Notes: generated by a model from the sequence alone, not told the origin. A stretch of 16,158 bases of DNA from Caldilinea sp. (GCA_026389955.1 JAPLGY010000394.1:1-16158), one strand, 5' to 3'; positions 1-8,957 are shown, counted from the stretch's first letter. Program-made: numbers and translations.

Positions 1-104
1 GCAAAACTATCTTGATGGTGACCCACGACGACGACCTGGCCGCACGTGTGCCGCGCACCGTGACGCTCGCAGACGGCCAGATCGTGGACGAGATCCGCCG
101 ATAG
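1..104 (+). CDS. ABC transporter ATP-binding protein, C-terminal end only (MacB/LolD type)
   Basis: Only the last 33 codons lie in the window; the reading frame enters at base 3 and ends with TAG at 102-104. The peptide contains VTHDDDLAARV, which is the H-loop (switch histidine) region of an ABC ATPase. It is followed by TLADGQIVDE, the usual closing strand of MacB/LolD/FtsE-type export ATPases (typically 'R-L-x-DG-x-I'). In this family the protein powers export or lipoprotein release together with an FtsX-like permease, which would lie to the left of the window. The Walker motifs are outside the window, so the substrate cannot be judged. It is unlikely to be the partner of the solute-binding protein downstream, because MacB-type ATPases do not serve importers and a long hairpin separates the two. 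Confidence 0.8.
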   Translation, partial: KTILMVTHDDDLAARVPRTVTLADGQIVDEIRR

Positions 105-113
105 ACCTGCACC

Positions 114-188
114 GCAGAGCCGGTCACAATCTTTTACCCAGGTGAATACGAACTGTTAACCTGGGTAAAGGATTGTGACCGGCTCTGC
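114..188. repeat. Very long near-perfect inverted repeat (30-bp arms, 15-nt loop)
   Basis: Arms 114-143 and 159-188 are reverse complements over 30 bp with a single T/G position (132 against 170), which would be a G-U wobble in RNA. The loop is 144-158. The element starts ten bases after the ABC ATPase stop. No clear T-run follows on either strand; only a short ATTTTG lies beyond the right arm. It could be a terminator without a U-tract, an mRNA-stabilising hairpin, or a small palindromic intergenic repeat. The stem is much longer than ordinary intrinsic terminators. Confidence 0.85.
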
Positions 189-334
189 CGCATTTTGAAT
201 TGTAAGATTGCTTTCATCGCGCGGCCACTTCTCCCTCTAGTCTGACACTGTCGAGACAGGCATCGGGTGCCGACCATCGACCAGGGCACAGCCTGTTTCT
301 GTGTTTTGTCGGGATGCTCAGAAAGGAAAAGCGC

Positions 335-1369
335 ATGAAGTGGACTGTATGCGTTGGGCTCTGGTGTCTGCTGCTGAGTCTGGCTGGCTGCACGGGGATG
401 CCCGTTGCTTCGGAGGGGGCCGCAGGCTCCCCAGAGACGACTTTGGTGGTCTACAGCACACGTTCGGAGTCTCTTTTTAAACCCGTGCTCGACGCCTTCA
501 ACCAGGCCCATCCGGATATCAAGGTGACGGTGCTGACTGGGAGCAACGGCGAACTGGCCGCCAAATTGCTGGAGGAGCAGGCCAACCCACAGGCGGATCT
601 GTTGGTCAACAGCGATATTTTGACGATGGAGAGTCTGGCTGCGCAGGGGCTGTTTGTGCCCAACGACTCGGCGGCGGTGACGGCTGTGCCAGAGAGCTAT
701 CGGGCCGAGGACGGCAGCTGGGTGGCCTTGACGCTGCGCCCGCGCGTGATCCTGTACAACACCGACCGGGTCCAGGCTGAACAGCTGCCCGATTCGGTCT
801 TGGATCTGGTCGACCCGCAGTGGAAGGGCCAGGTCGGGGTTGCGGACAGCCGCAACGGCGCCATGCTCGCCCATCTGGTCGCTATGCGCCACCTGCAGGG
901 GGAAGAGGTCATGGCCGATTTTGTGCGCGGGCTGCTGGCCAATGAGGTGCAGTGGTTTGGCGGGCACACCGATGTGCGCAAGGCGGTCGGTTCTGGCGAA
1001 CTGGCGTTGGGGCTGGTCAACCACTACTACTACCACCTGTCGCTGGCCGAGGGCGCACCGGTCGGTGTGATCTACCCGGACCAGGGAGACGGGGGGATCG
1101 GCCTGGTCGTCAACTCGACCAATGTCGGGATCGTGCGGGGAGCCCGGCACCCGGAGCCCGCCAGGCAGCTGGTCGAGTTCATGCTTTCACCCGCCGGGCA
1201 AAAAATTTACGCCGACCTGAACTTCGAATATCCGGTGGTCGAGGAGGTGGCACCGGCGGCGGGGGTCCCTCCGCTGAGCGAGTTCAAGCTGGCCGAGGTC
1301 AGCCTCAAGACGATGTGGGACGAGCTGGAAGCTGCGCAGCAGGCGGCGCAGGCAGCCGGGCTGCCGTGA
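335..1369 (+). CDS. Lipoprotein extracellular solute-binding protein, iron(III)/FbpA type
   Basis: A 344-residue periplasmic-type binding protein of an ABC importer, anchored as a lipoprotein. The N-terminus has a lysine, a hydrophobic stretch and a lipobox L16-A-G-C19. The mature part begins with the [11 protein letters not shown] strand typical of FbpA/AfuA-like ferric-ion binding proteins. It continues with the NSD-L-ML loop region and a late NHYYYH segment (residues 229-234), where this family places its tandem metal-binding tyrosines. I chose ATG 335 over the in-frame ATG 314 because AAAGGA sits eight bases before it and because the lipobox then lies at the normal distance. No permease or matching ATPase gene follows: the next gene is on the other strand, so the protein is an orphan here. 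Ligand identity (ferric ion, or another small oxyanion or organic ligand) is inferred from the fold family. Confidence 0.85.
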   Translation: MKWTVCVGLWCLLLSLAGCTGMPVASEGAAGSPETTLVVYSTRSESLFKPVLDAFNQAHPDIKVTVLTGSNGELAAKLLEEQANPQADLLVNSDILTMESLAAQGLFVPNDSAAVTAVPESYRAEDGSWVALTLRPRVILYNTDRVQAEQLPDSVLDLVDPQWKGQVGVADSRNGAMLAHLVAMRHLQGEEVMADFVRGLLANEVQWFGGHTDVRKAVGSGELALGLVNHYYYHLSLAEGAPVGVIYPDQGDGGIGLVVNSTNVGIVRGARHPEPARQLVEFMLSPAGQKIYADLNFEYPVVEEVAPAAGVPPLSEFKLAEVSLKTMWDELEAAQQAAQAAGLP

Positions 1370-1383
1370 GGACAAGCCTGAAC

Positions 1384-1418
1384 AAAAAGAGCCGGGTTTC
1401 CAGCTGGAAACCCGGCTC
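1384..1418 (-). terminator. Intrinsic terminator for the leftward LysM gene
   Basis: Bases 1389-1418 form a perfect 30-bp palindrome (two 15-nt arms, GAGCCGGGTTTCCAG and its complement, no spacer). Read on the minus strand the stem is followed at once by five T (1388-1384), then GTT, which is a textbook rho-independent terminator. It lies about 100 bases past the stop of the LysM-protein gene. On the plus strand there is no T-run after it, but the stem is only 20 bases past the solute-binding-protein stop, so it may also stop or protect that transcript. Confidence 0.85.
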
Positions 1419-1521
1419 GAACGCGCTTATTCATTTGTCAGGCATCTGCGACAGACGCCAACGCCGGCCCCCCCGCCAACAAGTTGACAACAGGCTCTGA
1501 CATCAGGCCAGAACATTCCAA

Positions 1522-3123
1522 TCAGGGCACACAGACCGTGTCGCCAGGGTAGACATAGTAGTGCGGTCGGTTGTAGACCCACGGGTTGGCCGCCAGCATG
1601 GCGCTCGCCGACACACCGTAGGCCGCACCGATGCCGTACAGGCTGTCCCCCGGCTGCACGGTCGCCGTGCTGCTGCAGCCTTTGCCTCCCTGGGAACTTC
1701 CGCCCCCCGCCCTCTGGCTCTCGGAATGGCCTACCTGCTGGTTGACAAAGTCCCACACCTTGACCGGCGAACCCGGCTGGTGCGGCAGGCGAACCGTGTA
1801 ACAGAGCGCAGTGTGGGGCAGCCAGCCGTCGATCTGCTCTTCGCAGATGCGGTAGCGGGCGCCTGGCACGCGGTAGTCATTGGACGGGAAATCGAAGCGG
1901 TAGTTGCCCAGCCCATCGGTCAACACATCAGCGGTGTTGTCCTGGTCCGGGTCTTCGCTGCCATTGGTCGGCAGCGCACCGCCGAGATCCAGAGGCGTGA
2001 TCCGAATCTTCCAGTCGGGCAGGCCGATATGGCCGTTGGCATCCAACTTGCGGCCCACAAAGCTGAAGCCAAAATCCTGCTCATTGAAGAACTTGACTTC
2101 GGCGCAGCTCCCGCCCGCAGCAACATCCACTGTGAAGCCCATCGCACTGGATGGCGCCCAGCCGCTGCGCGCCTCTTCGACCACGGTGTAGGGGCCAGGC
2201 GGCAGGTTGCTGAAGGTGACTTTGCCCAGCGCATCCGTGTAGCCGGTCGCCACAATGGTGCCATTGGCCCGCTTGACGGTCATCTTCCAGCCAGCCAACG
2301 GCGTGCTGGTCTCTTCAAAGATATCCGACTTGTAGACGTCAAGACAGCCATGCGCGGTCACCCGGTTTTTGAAACGCAGCTCGAGAGGAATCGGCTGCCC
2401 GTTCGGGTTGGCGTTCCATTCGACGGTGAGAGTCTGGTGGCCCGAGGAGGGCACGATCGGCACCGAGCGCACGCCGGCCGGCGGGAACTCTCGAAAGACC
2501 CATTGCCCTTCCGTGAGGTAGAAGGTGGCCGTGCCGGTGACCAGCTCGCCAGTCTTCAGCTCCACGGGCGAGGCAAACCAGTTGCCGCGCGCAGGCTCAG
2601 CCCGAATCCGCCAGTCGTTCAGCAGGTTGTGCTGGTCGTCGATCTTGGTGACGACAACCGGCACACGCCGCACCAATTTCCAGCGGATCTGAGCACACTC
2701 CTGCTGCTGGTAGGTGAGCGGCACGTCAAACTGCAGCGAAGTGATGCCTTCCCAAGGACCATTCCCGGATTCTTCCACCAGCAGTTGGAAACGCCAGGTT
2801 CCAACCGCCAGCTCAGCCGGCCCCCCCGCCGCAGGCAGCTCAAAATAGCCGTCTTCGTCGGTGGAAACCACAAAAAGCTCGGTCGGCTCCCCGGCGCTGT
2901 CCAACAGCGTGTACTCGATCAGCCACGTGTTGTCCACTGCATCCAGGTTGAGCAGCGTTTCGTCAAAATTGATTACGGACCCTTCGACGCACAGGCTGGT
3001 GGTCGGGGTCGCCTGTGCATACGCGCTGACCATCGGGATCAGCATTCCCAACGCCAGAATCATTGCCAGAAGCGTCCGCACACGCCAAGGCATCCACTGT
3101 CGCCGGCTGGTCTTCCCAGTCAT
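1522..3123 (-). CDS. Secreted protein with prealbumin-like (CnaB/SdrD-B type) repeats and a C-terminal LysM domain
   Basis: 533 residues. The start ATG has AAAGGAGAG seven bases upstream. The N-terminus is a signal peptide: basic MTGKTSRRQW, a hydrophobic core to about residue 32, and a probable cut after AYA (34-36). The middle holds at least three similar beta-sandwich repeats marked by K-x-D followed by (L)xxW(K/R)(I/M): around residue 157 (NDWRI), 259 (AGWKM) and 355 (PDWKI). Each contains a G-x-Y/V-x-F turn and a 'P-G-P-Y-x-V-x-E' or 'Y-R-I-C-E-E' strand, as in CnaB/SdrD-B domains. A glycine/serine-rich linker (about 467-482) leads to a LysM domain (487-533: VQPGDSLYGIGAAYGVS, then YPGDTVCVP), which in known proteins binds peptidoglycan-type glycans. 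I infer a cell-surface or secreted wall-binding protein. No catalytic domain is visible and the exact role is unknown. Confidence 0.75.
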   Translation of the reverse strand: MTGKTSRRQWMPWRVRTLLAMILALGMLIPMVSAYAQATPTTSLCVEGSVINFDETLLNLDAVDNTWLIEYTLLDSAGEPTELFVVSTDEDGYFELPAAGGPAELAVGTWRFQLLVEESGNGPWEGITSLQFDVPLTYQQQECAQIRWKLVRRVPVVVTKIDDQHNLLNDWRIRAEPARGNWFASPVELKTGELVTGTATFYLTEGQWVFREFPPAGVRSVPIVPSSGHQTLTVEWNANPNGQPIPLELRFKNRVTAHGCLDVYKSDIFEETSTPLAGWKMTVKRANGTIVATGYTDALGKVTFSNLPPGPYTVVEEARSGWAPSSAMGFTVDVAAGGSCAEVKFFNEQDFGFSFVGRKLDANGHIGLPDWKIRITPLDLGGALPTNGSEDPDQDNTADVLTDGLGNYRFDFPSNDYRVPGARYRICEEQIDGWLPHTALCYTVRLPHQPGSPVKVWDFVNQQVGHSESQRAGGGSSQGGKGCSSTATVQPGDSLYGIGAAYGVSASAMLAANPWVYNRPHYYVYPGDTVCVP

Positions 3124-3135
3124 ACGACTCTCCTT

Positions 3136-3186
3136 TCAAAAAATGTTTTTAGAGTGCGATGTTGTCAGGGTGTGTTGCTTAAACAA
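3136..3186 (-). other. Possible 16-codon leader peptide upstream of the LysM-protein gene
   Basis: On the minus strand a perfect AGGAGG sits six bases before a TTG that opens a 16-codon frame (MFKQHTLTTSHSKNIF if read as a start). It ends in TGA at 3138-3136, immediately before the Shine-Dalgarno of the LysM gene. The arrangement would suit translational coupling or a leader peptide. The start is TTG and the peptide resembles nothing I know, so the Shine-Dalgarno match may be chance. Confidence 0.25.
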
Positions 3187-3294
3187 AATTTTCCTCCTCG
3201 TGTAGCCTACTGTTCACATAGCATGCTCCTCTCCGTAAAAGCTTGTAAAAGTGGATACAGCCGGCGGCCCTCCGTAAAATACAATCCCACAAAG

Positions 3295-3323
3295 AGAATA
3301 CCATGTTTTTTGCAAAAAAGCAA
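3295..3323 (-). promoter_or_regulatory. Candidate sigma70-type promoter for the LysM-protein gene
   Basis: Read on the minus strand: TTGCTT (3323-3318) and TATTCT (3300-3295) separated by exactly 17 bases. Transcription would start near 3288 and give an untranslated leader of about 165 bases. The spacer contains a 14-bp palindrome that could be an operator. Confidence 0.45.
3306..3319. promoter_or_regulatory. Palindrome TTTTTTGCAAAAAA inside the leftward promoter
   Basis: A perfect 14-bp palindrome lies between and partly over the -35 and -10 elements of the leftward promoter and about 40 bp upstream of the rightward -35. Position and symmetry suit a repressor or curvature element, but an A/T-run palindrome can arise by chance in an AT-rich spacer. 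Confidence 0.3.
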
Positions 3324-3359
3324 GAGGTTTTCATAATGTAATGACATGAAATTTGGATT

Positions 3360-3389
3360 TTGACTCTCCAATTTCAACCTCTGTATGAT
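3360..3389 (+). promoter_or_regulatory. Candidate sigma70-type promoter for fni and the prenyl synthase
   Basis: TTGACT (3360-3365) and TATGAT (3384-3389) with an 18-base spacer, and TG directly before the -10. Transcription would begin near 3396, about 65 bases before the fni start codon. Confidence 0.55.
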
Positions 3390-3461
3390 ACGATAGAGGC
3401 AAAGAACTGGCCTGGCCAACAGCAACTGGCCCCGCCCAAGCGTGCAAAGGAATGTTCTCTC

Positions 3462-4501
3462 ATGTCGATCGACCAGCGCAAAGCCGACCACATTCGGATC
3501 AACGTGACCGAAGATGTCCAGTTCCCGAATCTGACGACCGGGCTGGAGCAGTATCGGCTTGTGCACCAGGCTCTCCCCGAACTGGACCTGGAGGAGGTGC
3601 AGTTGGAGAGCACCCTTTTTGGCCGCCGCCTGGCTGCGCCCCTTCTGGTCAGTTCGATGACGGGCGGGACCCAGCAGGCAGCGCTCATCAACCGCAATCT
3701 GGCTGAAGCTGCTCAGGCCTGGCGTGTGGCGCTGGGGGTCGGCAGCCAGCGTGCTGCCCTCGAGCACGAGCAGCTTCGCTCCTCCTTTCGGGTGCGGGAT
3801 GTGGCGCCGGACATTCTGCTGTTCGCCAATCTGGGTGCTGTGCAGTTCAACTACGGCTACACAGTCGATCAGTGCCGCCGAGCGGTGGAGATGATCGAGG
3901 CGGACGCCTTGATTTTGCATCTCAACCCGCTGCAGGAAGCGGTGCAGCCTGAAGGGGATCTGCGCTGGCGTGGGCTGCTGGCCAAGATCGCCGGCGTCTG
4001 TGCACAGCTGGATCGGCCGGTGATTGTGAAGGAGGTGGGGTGGGGGATCAGCGCCCAGACTGCCCGGCGGCTGGTCGAGGCGGGGGTGGCTGCCATCGAC
4101 GTGGCGGGGGCCGGCGGCACTTCCTGGAGCCAGGTCGAAATGCACCGGGCCCCGACCGAACGGCTGCGCCGCCTGGCGGGGGCCTTTGCCGACTGGGGCA
4201 TTCCCACGGCAGCCAGCCTGGTGGCTGCTGCTGCCGTGCGTGCCGAGCTGGGGCGCCCTGAGCTCCGTCTCTTTGCCAGCGGCGGTATCCGCAGCGGGCA
4301 GGAGGTGGTCAAATGCCTTGCGCTGGGTGCCGACCTGGTGGGGTTGGCCTCGCCGTTTCTCAAGGCTGCGATGGAGTCCGCCGAGGCGGTTGCTGCCGAG
4401 ATAGAATTTTTGTTCGCCGAGGCGCGCATCGCGATGTTCTGCAGCGGCGCGGCGTCCCTGGCCGCTCTGCGCCAGCCAGGTGTTTTGGTGAAGGAGAGAT
4501 G

Positions 4502-4502
<1 letters not shown>
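3462..4502 (+). CDS. fni: Type 2 isopentenyl-diphosphate delta-isomerase (FMN-dependent)
   Basis: 346 residues, the normal length for IDI-2. It interconverts isopentenyl and dimethylallyl diphosphate with reduced FMN, in the cytoplasm. Signatures visible in order: RKADHIRI near the N-terminus (diphosphate and flavin contacts in the family), SSMTGGT (64-70), HLNPLQE (153-159; conserved His, Gln and Mg-binding Glu region), PEGD (163-166), [16 protein letters not shown] (215-222) and SGGIRSG (273-279) of the FMN-phosphate site. ATG 3462 is chosen because AAAGGAATG precedes it and the protein then begins [11 protein letters not shown] as in relatives; an upstream in-frame ATG at 3360 would lie on the promoter. 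Its stop overlaps the start of the prenyl synthase gene, so the two are almost surely co-transcribed and coupled in translation. They provide allylic precursors for isoprenoids. Confidence 0.95.
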
Positions 4503-5521
<1,019 letters not shown>

Positions 5522-5564
5522 CAGGGAAGGCACACCAGAAAGAGGCGTTCTCTCCTCCCAGCGC

Positions 5565-6938
5565 TCAATAGCTTTCGAGCTGCCGTTTGACCGCAGCGCA
5601 GAAAGCATCCGCGGTCGCCCCATCCAGCACCCGGTGGTCGTAGCTGAAACCAAGGGTTGCCATCGGCTTGAAGACCAGCGCGTCCCCCGGATTGGGGTCC
5701 AGCGGATGCCCCTGGCTGACGACGACGGCCCGTTTTTCGATGGCCCCGACCCCCAGGATGCCGACCTGCGGCTGCACGATGATCGGGGTCTGGAAACGGC
5801 TGCCCGAGGTCCCGTAGTTGCTGAGAGTAAAGGTGCCGTCAGTCAGGTCTGCCTGCGTCAAGGCGTTCTTGCGGGCTCGGTCTGCCAGGTCGTTGACGGC
5901 ACGCGCCAGCCCCAACAAGTTGAGTTCACCAGCCTGTTTGATGACCGGCACGACCAACCCTCCCAGCCCATTTGCGTCCATCGGCAGCGCGGTCGCCATT
6001 CCGATGTGGTAGCTCCGCTTGACCAGGATCCCCTCTTCGGTCCAGGTCGCATTGGCCGCCGGCACAGCTTTGAGGCCAGCCACAATTGCCTCGACAAAAT
6101 AGGCTGTGATGGTGAGATTGACCCCAGCGGCTGCAAATTCCTGTTTGCGGGCTGCTCGATGGCGCAGCACTGCGCTCATGTCGACATCCCACATGGTCGT
6201 CACGTGGGGAGCGGTGAACAAACTTTGGGTTGTGTTGCGCGCCACGGCCACGCGCATGCGCGAGAGTTTGACCAGCTCTTCACCCGGTCGCGCCGGGGCT
6301 GCCGGGGCTGCTGGGGCTGCCGGGGCTGGGGCGTAGGCGGGTTCGACCCGTACGCTCCTGCCTTGGGTGCGGCTGGCCAGAGCGCTGAGCACATCGTACT
6401 TGGTCAGGGTGCTCAGCGGTCGGTTGCCCGCCACCTCACGCAGGTGGAGATTGTGGTCGGCTGCCAGACGGCGAACCACCAGGCTGGCCGTGTCGGTCAG
6501 TTCCCCAGGCAGTGCCACATCGGCCGGGCTGGGGGGAGCCTCACGATGGGACAGCACATCCTGCTTGGTGATCTGTCCGCCGGGCCCGCTGCCGGCGACC
6601 CCAGCCAGATCGACCCCTTTGTCGGCGGCGACCCGCTTGGCGACCGGGGTCGCTCGGATTTCTGTCTCGGCTGGCGGCGGCGCCGGGCTGGCTGTCTCAC
6701 CCGCTTCTCCGATATAGCCGATCACGGCGCTGATCGGCGCCAGTTCCCCCGCACGGTAGTTGATTTTGAGCAAGACACCTGAGGCGGGGGCTGGAATTTC
6801 TGTGTCGACCTTGTCGGTTGCGACCTCCAAAAGGATATCGCCTGCCTTGACTGTGTCGCCGACCGCCATGCGCCAGCGGCTGACAGTGACATCTTCGACC
6901 CCTTCGCCGGCGTCCGGCAGTCTGATTTCAGTTGCCAT
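5565..6938 (-). CDS. 2-oxoacid dehydrogenase E2: dihydrolipoamide acyltransferase with a second E3-binding-like domain
   Basis: 457 residues. This is the lipoyl-bearing core of a pyruvate, acetoin or branched-chain 2-oxoacid dehydrogenase, which moves the acyl group from E1 to CoA. Domains: a lipoyl domain (1-78) with the lipoylated lysine K43 in ATDKVDTE; an E3-binding domain (about 96-131, ATPVAKRVA...[12 protein letters not shown]); a second, degenerate E3-binding-like unit (about 152-188, [19 protein letters not shown]...TKYDVL); an Ala/Pro linker made of APA repeats; and a C-terminal acyltransferase domain ending in YDHRVLDG with catalytic H435 and D439. It is the third gene of a leftward operon, eight bases after the E1beta stop, with AGGGGGAAG as Shine-Dalgarno. 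No E3 (lipoamide dehydrogenase) gene is in the window. Substrate choice cannot be fixed from the sequence alone. Confidence 0.92.
   Translation of the reverse strand: MATEIRLPDAGEGVEDVTVSRWRMAVGDTVKAGDILLEVATDKVDTEIPAPASGVLLKINYRAGELAPISAVIGYIGEAGETASPAPPPAETEIRATPVAKRVAADKGVDLAGVAGSGPGGQITKQDVLSHREAPPSPADVALPGELTDTASLVVRRLAADHNLHLREVAGNRPLSTLTKYDVLSALASRTQGRSVRVEPAYAPAPAAPAAPAAPARPGEELVKLSRMRVAVARNTTQSLFTAPHVTTMWDVDMSAVLRHRAARKQEFAAAGVNLTITAYFVEAIVAGLKAVPAANATWTEEGILVKRSYHIGMATALPMDANGLGGLVVPVIKQAGELNLLGLARAVNDLADRARKNALTQADLTDGTFTLSNYGTSGSRFQTPIIVQPQVGILGVGAIEKRAVVVSQGHPLDPNPGDALVFKPMATLGFSYDHRVLDGATADAFCAAVKRQLESY
6292..6327. repeat. 9-bp tandem repeat encoding the APA linker of E2
   Basis: Four copies of GCCGGGGCT (the third reads GCTGGGGCT) in tandem. 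On the minus strand they encode repeated Ala-Pro-Ala, the flexible linker between the E3-binding-like domains and the catalytic core of E2. Because the unit is a multiple of three, copy-number change would alter linker length without frameshift. Confidence 0.8.
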
Positions 6939-6946
6939 GCTTCCCC

Positions 6947-7930
6947 CTATTTCATCATTTCCAGGACAGCAGCCTTGATGTTGCGCTTCCAGGGCAGGAG
7001 TTCCTCTTCGAGCGGCTTGGAGACCGGCAGAGATGCAGGGGCCATGCCGAGCCGGCGAGCCGGCGCTTTGAGCAGATAGGGGGCCTCTTCGTAGGTACGT
7101 GCCACGATTTCGGCGCCGATGCCAGCATTGGACTGAGACTCGTGGACGGCCAGCAGCCGCCCGGTCTTGGCCACCGAGGTGAGCACCCCTTCCATATCGA
7201 GCGGGGTGATGCTGCGCAGGTCGACGATTTCAAGGTCGATCCCCTGCTCGGCCTGCAGCTCCTCGGCAGCTTCGAGCGCCTGCAGCAAGGTGTACCCAAA
7301 GGTGGCCACGGTGAGGTCTTTGCCCGCCCGTTTCACATCTGACTTGCCGATGGGAACGGTGTAGTCGACCTCGGCGTCTGGCAGCTCCCCGCGTGTGAAG
7401 TAGAGCATTTTGTGTTCCAGAAAAAGCACAGGATTTTCGTCGCGAATGGCTGAGACCAACAGCCCTTTGGCGTCGTAGGGGGTCGAGGGGGCCACCACTT
7501 TGATGCCGGGAAATTGGGCGAAGGTGCTCTCGACGCTGCTGCTGTGCTGCGATCCGTAGCCCTTGCCGCCCCCCTGCTGGCCGCGGATCACCATCGGCAC
7601 ATTCAGAAGCCCACCAGTCATGTAGTGCATTTTGGCGGCCTGGTTGAAGATCTGGTCCGCACAGACCAGATAAAAGTCCATATACATGAGTTCGACGATG
7701 GGGCGCAGCCCCACCATAGCGGCACCGACCGCCATGCCCATGAACCCTTGCTCGCTGATCGGGGTATCGATCACGCGGCGCTCTCCGAACTCGTCGAGCA
7801 GATTGCGCGTCACCCGGAACAGGCCGCCGTAGTGGCCGATGTCTTCGCCGATCAGAAAGACCCGCTCGTCGCGCTGCATTTCTTCGCGCAGCGCTTCATT
7901 GATTGCCTGGATGAAAGTTGTCTTGCGCAT
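6947..7930 (-). CDS. 2-oxoacid dehydrogenase E1 component, beta subunit
   Basis: 327 residues, normal for E1beta. With E1alpha it forms the thiamine-diphosphate decarboxylase that loads the acyl group onto the E2 lipoyl arm. Recognisable family blocks: [18 protein letters not shown] at the start, [12 protein letters not shown] (conserved Glu that activates the cofactor aminopyrimidine), [47 protein letters not shown] with H129, [18 protein letters not shown] and the C-terminal transketolase domain ([23 protein letters not shown]). ATG 7930 gives the classic N-terminus and follows the E1alpha stop by only four bases; its AAGG Shine-Dalgarno lies in the last codons of E1alpha. The sequence style is closest to acetoin/pyruvate-type E1beta of Gram-positive-like complexes, but that subdivision is a guess. 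Confidence 0.93.
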   Translation of the reverse strand: MRKTTFIQAINEALREEMQRDERVFLIGEDIGHYGGLFRVTRNLLDEFGERRVIDTPISEQGFMGMAVGAAMVGLRPIVELMYMDFYLVCADQIFNQAAKMHYMTGGLLNVPMVIRGQQGGGKGYGSQHSSSVESTFAQFPGIKVVAPSTPYDAKGLLVSAIRDENPVLFLEHKMLYFTRGELPDAEVDYTVPIGKSDVKRAGKDLTVATFGYTLLQALEAAEELQAEQGIDLEIVDLRSITPLDMEGVLTSVAKTGRLLAVHESQSNAGIGAEIVARTYEEAPYLLKAPARRLGMAPASLPVSKPLEEELLPWKRNIKAAVLEMMK

Positions 7931-7934
7931 CTTG

Positions 7935-8957
7935 TTACACCTTATAGACATCCGTGTAGGCTTCGGCCACGTCGGGCCAAGGGGCCTCCAGGGCAAATTC
8001 GACGGCAGCCTGGACTTCCTTTTCGACCTCGGCACGCAGCTGGGCGAGCGCGTCGGCCGTCACCCCTCGCCCCAGCAATTTTTGATGCAGCTGGGTCAAC
8101 GGCTCGTAGCTGCGCTGCATGTCGATCTCTTCCGCAGTCCGGTAGGTTTCCAAATCGTTGGCCATGTGGCCGGCCAGCCGGTAGGTGACCCCCTCGATAA
8201 AGGTCGGCCCCTCCCCAGCCCGGGCACGCGCTGCCGCCTGGGCGATCGTCTCATAGACGACTTCGACGTTGTTCCCGTCGATCTGCACGCTTTCCATCCC
8301 ATAGGCCCGCACAAAGAGATGGATCTCTGCGACCGAAGAGGTCCGCGAGATCGGCGTCATTTCGGAGTAGCGGTTGTTTTCGCAGTAGAAGATCACCGGC
8401 AACTTCCACTTCTGCGCCATATTGAAGGTCTCGTGCATCAGCCCCTGGTAGAGTGCACCTTCACCAAAAAAGGTGATGGCCACCCGGTCGTCGCCGCGAA
8501 TTTTGGCGGCCAGCGCCATGCCTGCGGCGTGGGGGACCTGGGCCCCGACAATGCCGTTGGCCCCCATCAATCCCAGGGAGGGGTCCAGAAAATGCATCGA
8601 CCCCCCTTTGCCCTTGGCAAAGCCAGGGGCCTTCCCCAGCACCTCACAGATCGCTCGTCTGGGATCCATGCCGCGCGCCAGCGAGTGGTGGTGGCCGCGG
8701 TAGGTGCAGGTCAGGTAGTCTTGCGGGCGGAGTGCCGCTGCCATGCCGACCGCCGCGCCTTCATGGCCGATCGCGGTGTGCATAGCACCGCCGATCTTGC
8801 CGGAGGCGGCCAGGTCGAGCAAAGATTCCTCGACCCGCCGAATCAACACCATCCTCTGATACATCGAGAGGAGCTGTTCTGTGGCCAGGACGGCTGTGGA
8901 CTCTGCTACAGCCGCCTTCGCCGAAGGTACACTGGCCTTTAAGGAAGGTTCTGCCAT
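7935..8957 (-). CDS. 2-oxoacid dehydrogenase E1 component, alpha subunit
   Basis: 340 residues from ATG 8957, first gene of the operon. It binds thiamine diphosphate and Mg2+ and decarboxylates the 2-oxoacid. Family blocks: [65 protein letters not shown], then the ThDP motif [10 protein letters not shown]...ENN (E166 to N194-N195), the RTSSVAE loop and a late [15 protein letters not shown]. The motif normally reads GDG; here the Mg-binding aspartate is glutamate. I prefer ATG 8957 because GAGGA lies ten bases upstream; ATG 8966 is only two bases from the same Shine-Dalgarno. The open frame reaches back to 9245, but the promoter at 9058-9066 lies inside that extension, so the extension is not translated. 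Confidence 0.93.
   Translation of the reverse strand: MAEPSLKASVPSAKAAVAESTAVLATEQLLSMYQRMVLIRRVEESLLDLAASGKIGGAMHTAIGHEGAAVGMAAALRPQDYLTCTYRGHHHSLARGMDPRRAICEVLGKAPGFAKGKGGSMHFLDPSLGLMGANGIVGAQVPHAAGMALAAKIRGDDRVAITFFGEGALYQGLMHETFNMAQKWKLPVIFYCENNRYSEMTPISRTSSVAEIHLFVRAYGMESVQIDGNNVEVVYETIAQAAARARAGEGPTFIEGVTYRLAGHMANDLETYRTAEEIDMQRSYEPLTQLHQKLLGRGVTADALAQLRAEVEKEVQAAVEFALEAPWPDVAEAYTDVYKV

Larger units (their letters stand above)
3124..3461. other. Divergent intergenic region (338 bp), AT-rich
   Basis: This spacer is noticeably more AT-rich than its surroundings. It holds a candidate leftward promoter (3295-3323), a candidate rightward promoter (3360-3389), a 14-bp palindrome and a 16-codon open frame preceded by a strong Shine-Dalgarno. 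It also contains two copies of TCCGTAAAA (3231-3239 and 3271-3279) in the leftward leader, whose role is unknown. No tRNA, known riboswitch or mobile element is recognisable. Confidence 0.6.

Noticed and set aside
248..259. Small inverted repeat CTGTC-GA-GACAG upstream of the solute-binding protein
   Set aside because: Only five-base arms and no promoter elements around it; could easily be chance.
134..1150. A 338-codon minus-strand open frame opposite the solute-binding protein
   Set aside because: No domain or credible composition, and it begins inside a gene and ends in the long hairpin.
1561..3336. A 591-codon open frame on the plus strand opposite the LysM-protein gene
   Set aside because: Its product is arginine- and low-complexity-rich with no domain; it is the antisense shadow of a GC-rich gene whose own strand has a signal peptide, repeats and a LysM.
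5522..5564. Terminator between the convergent prenyl synthase and E2 genes
   Set aside because: Only a four-base stem (AGAG-GCGTT-CTCT) without a T-run can be drawn.
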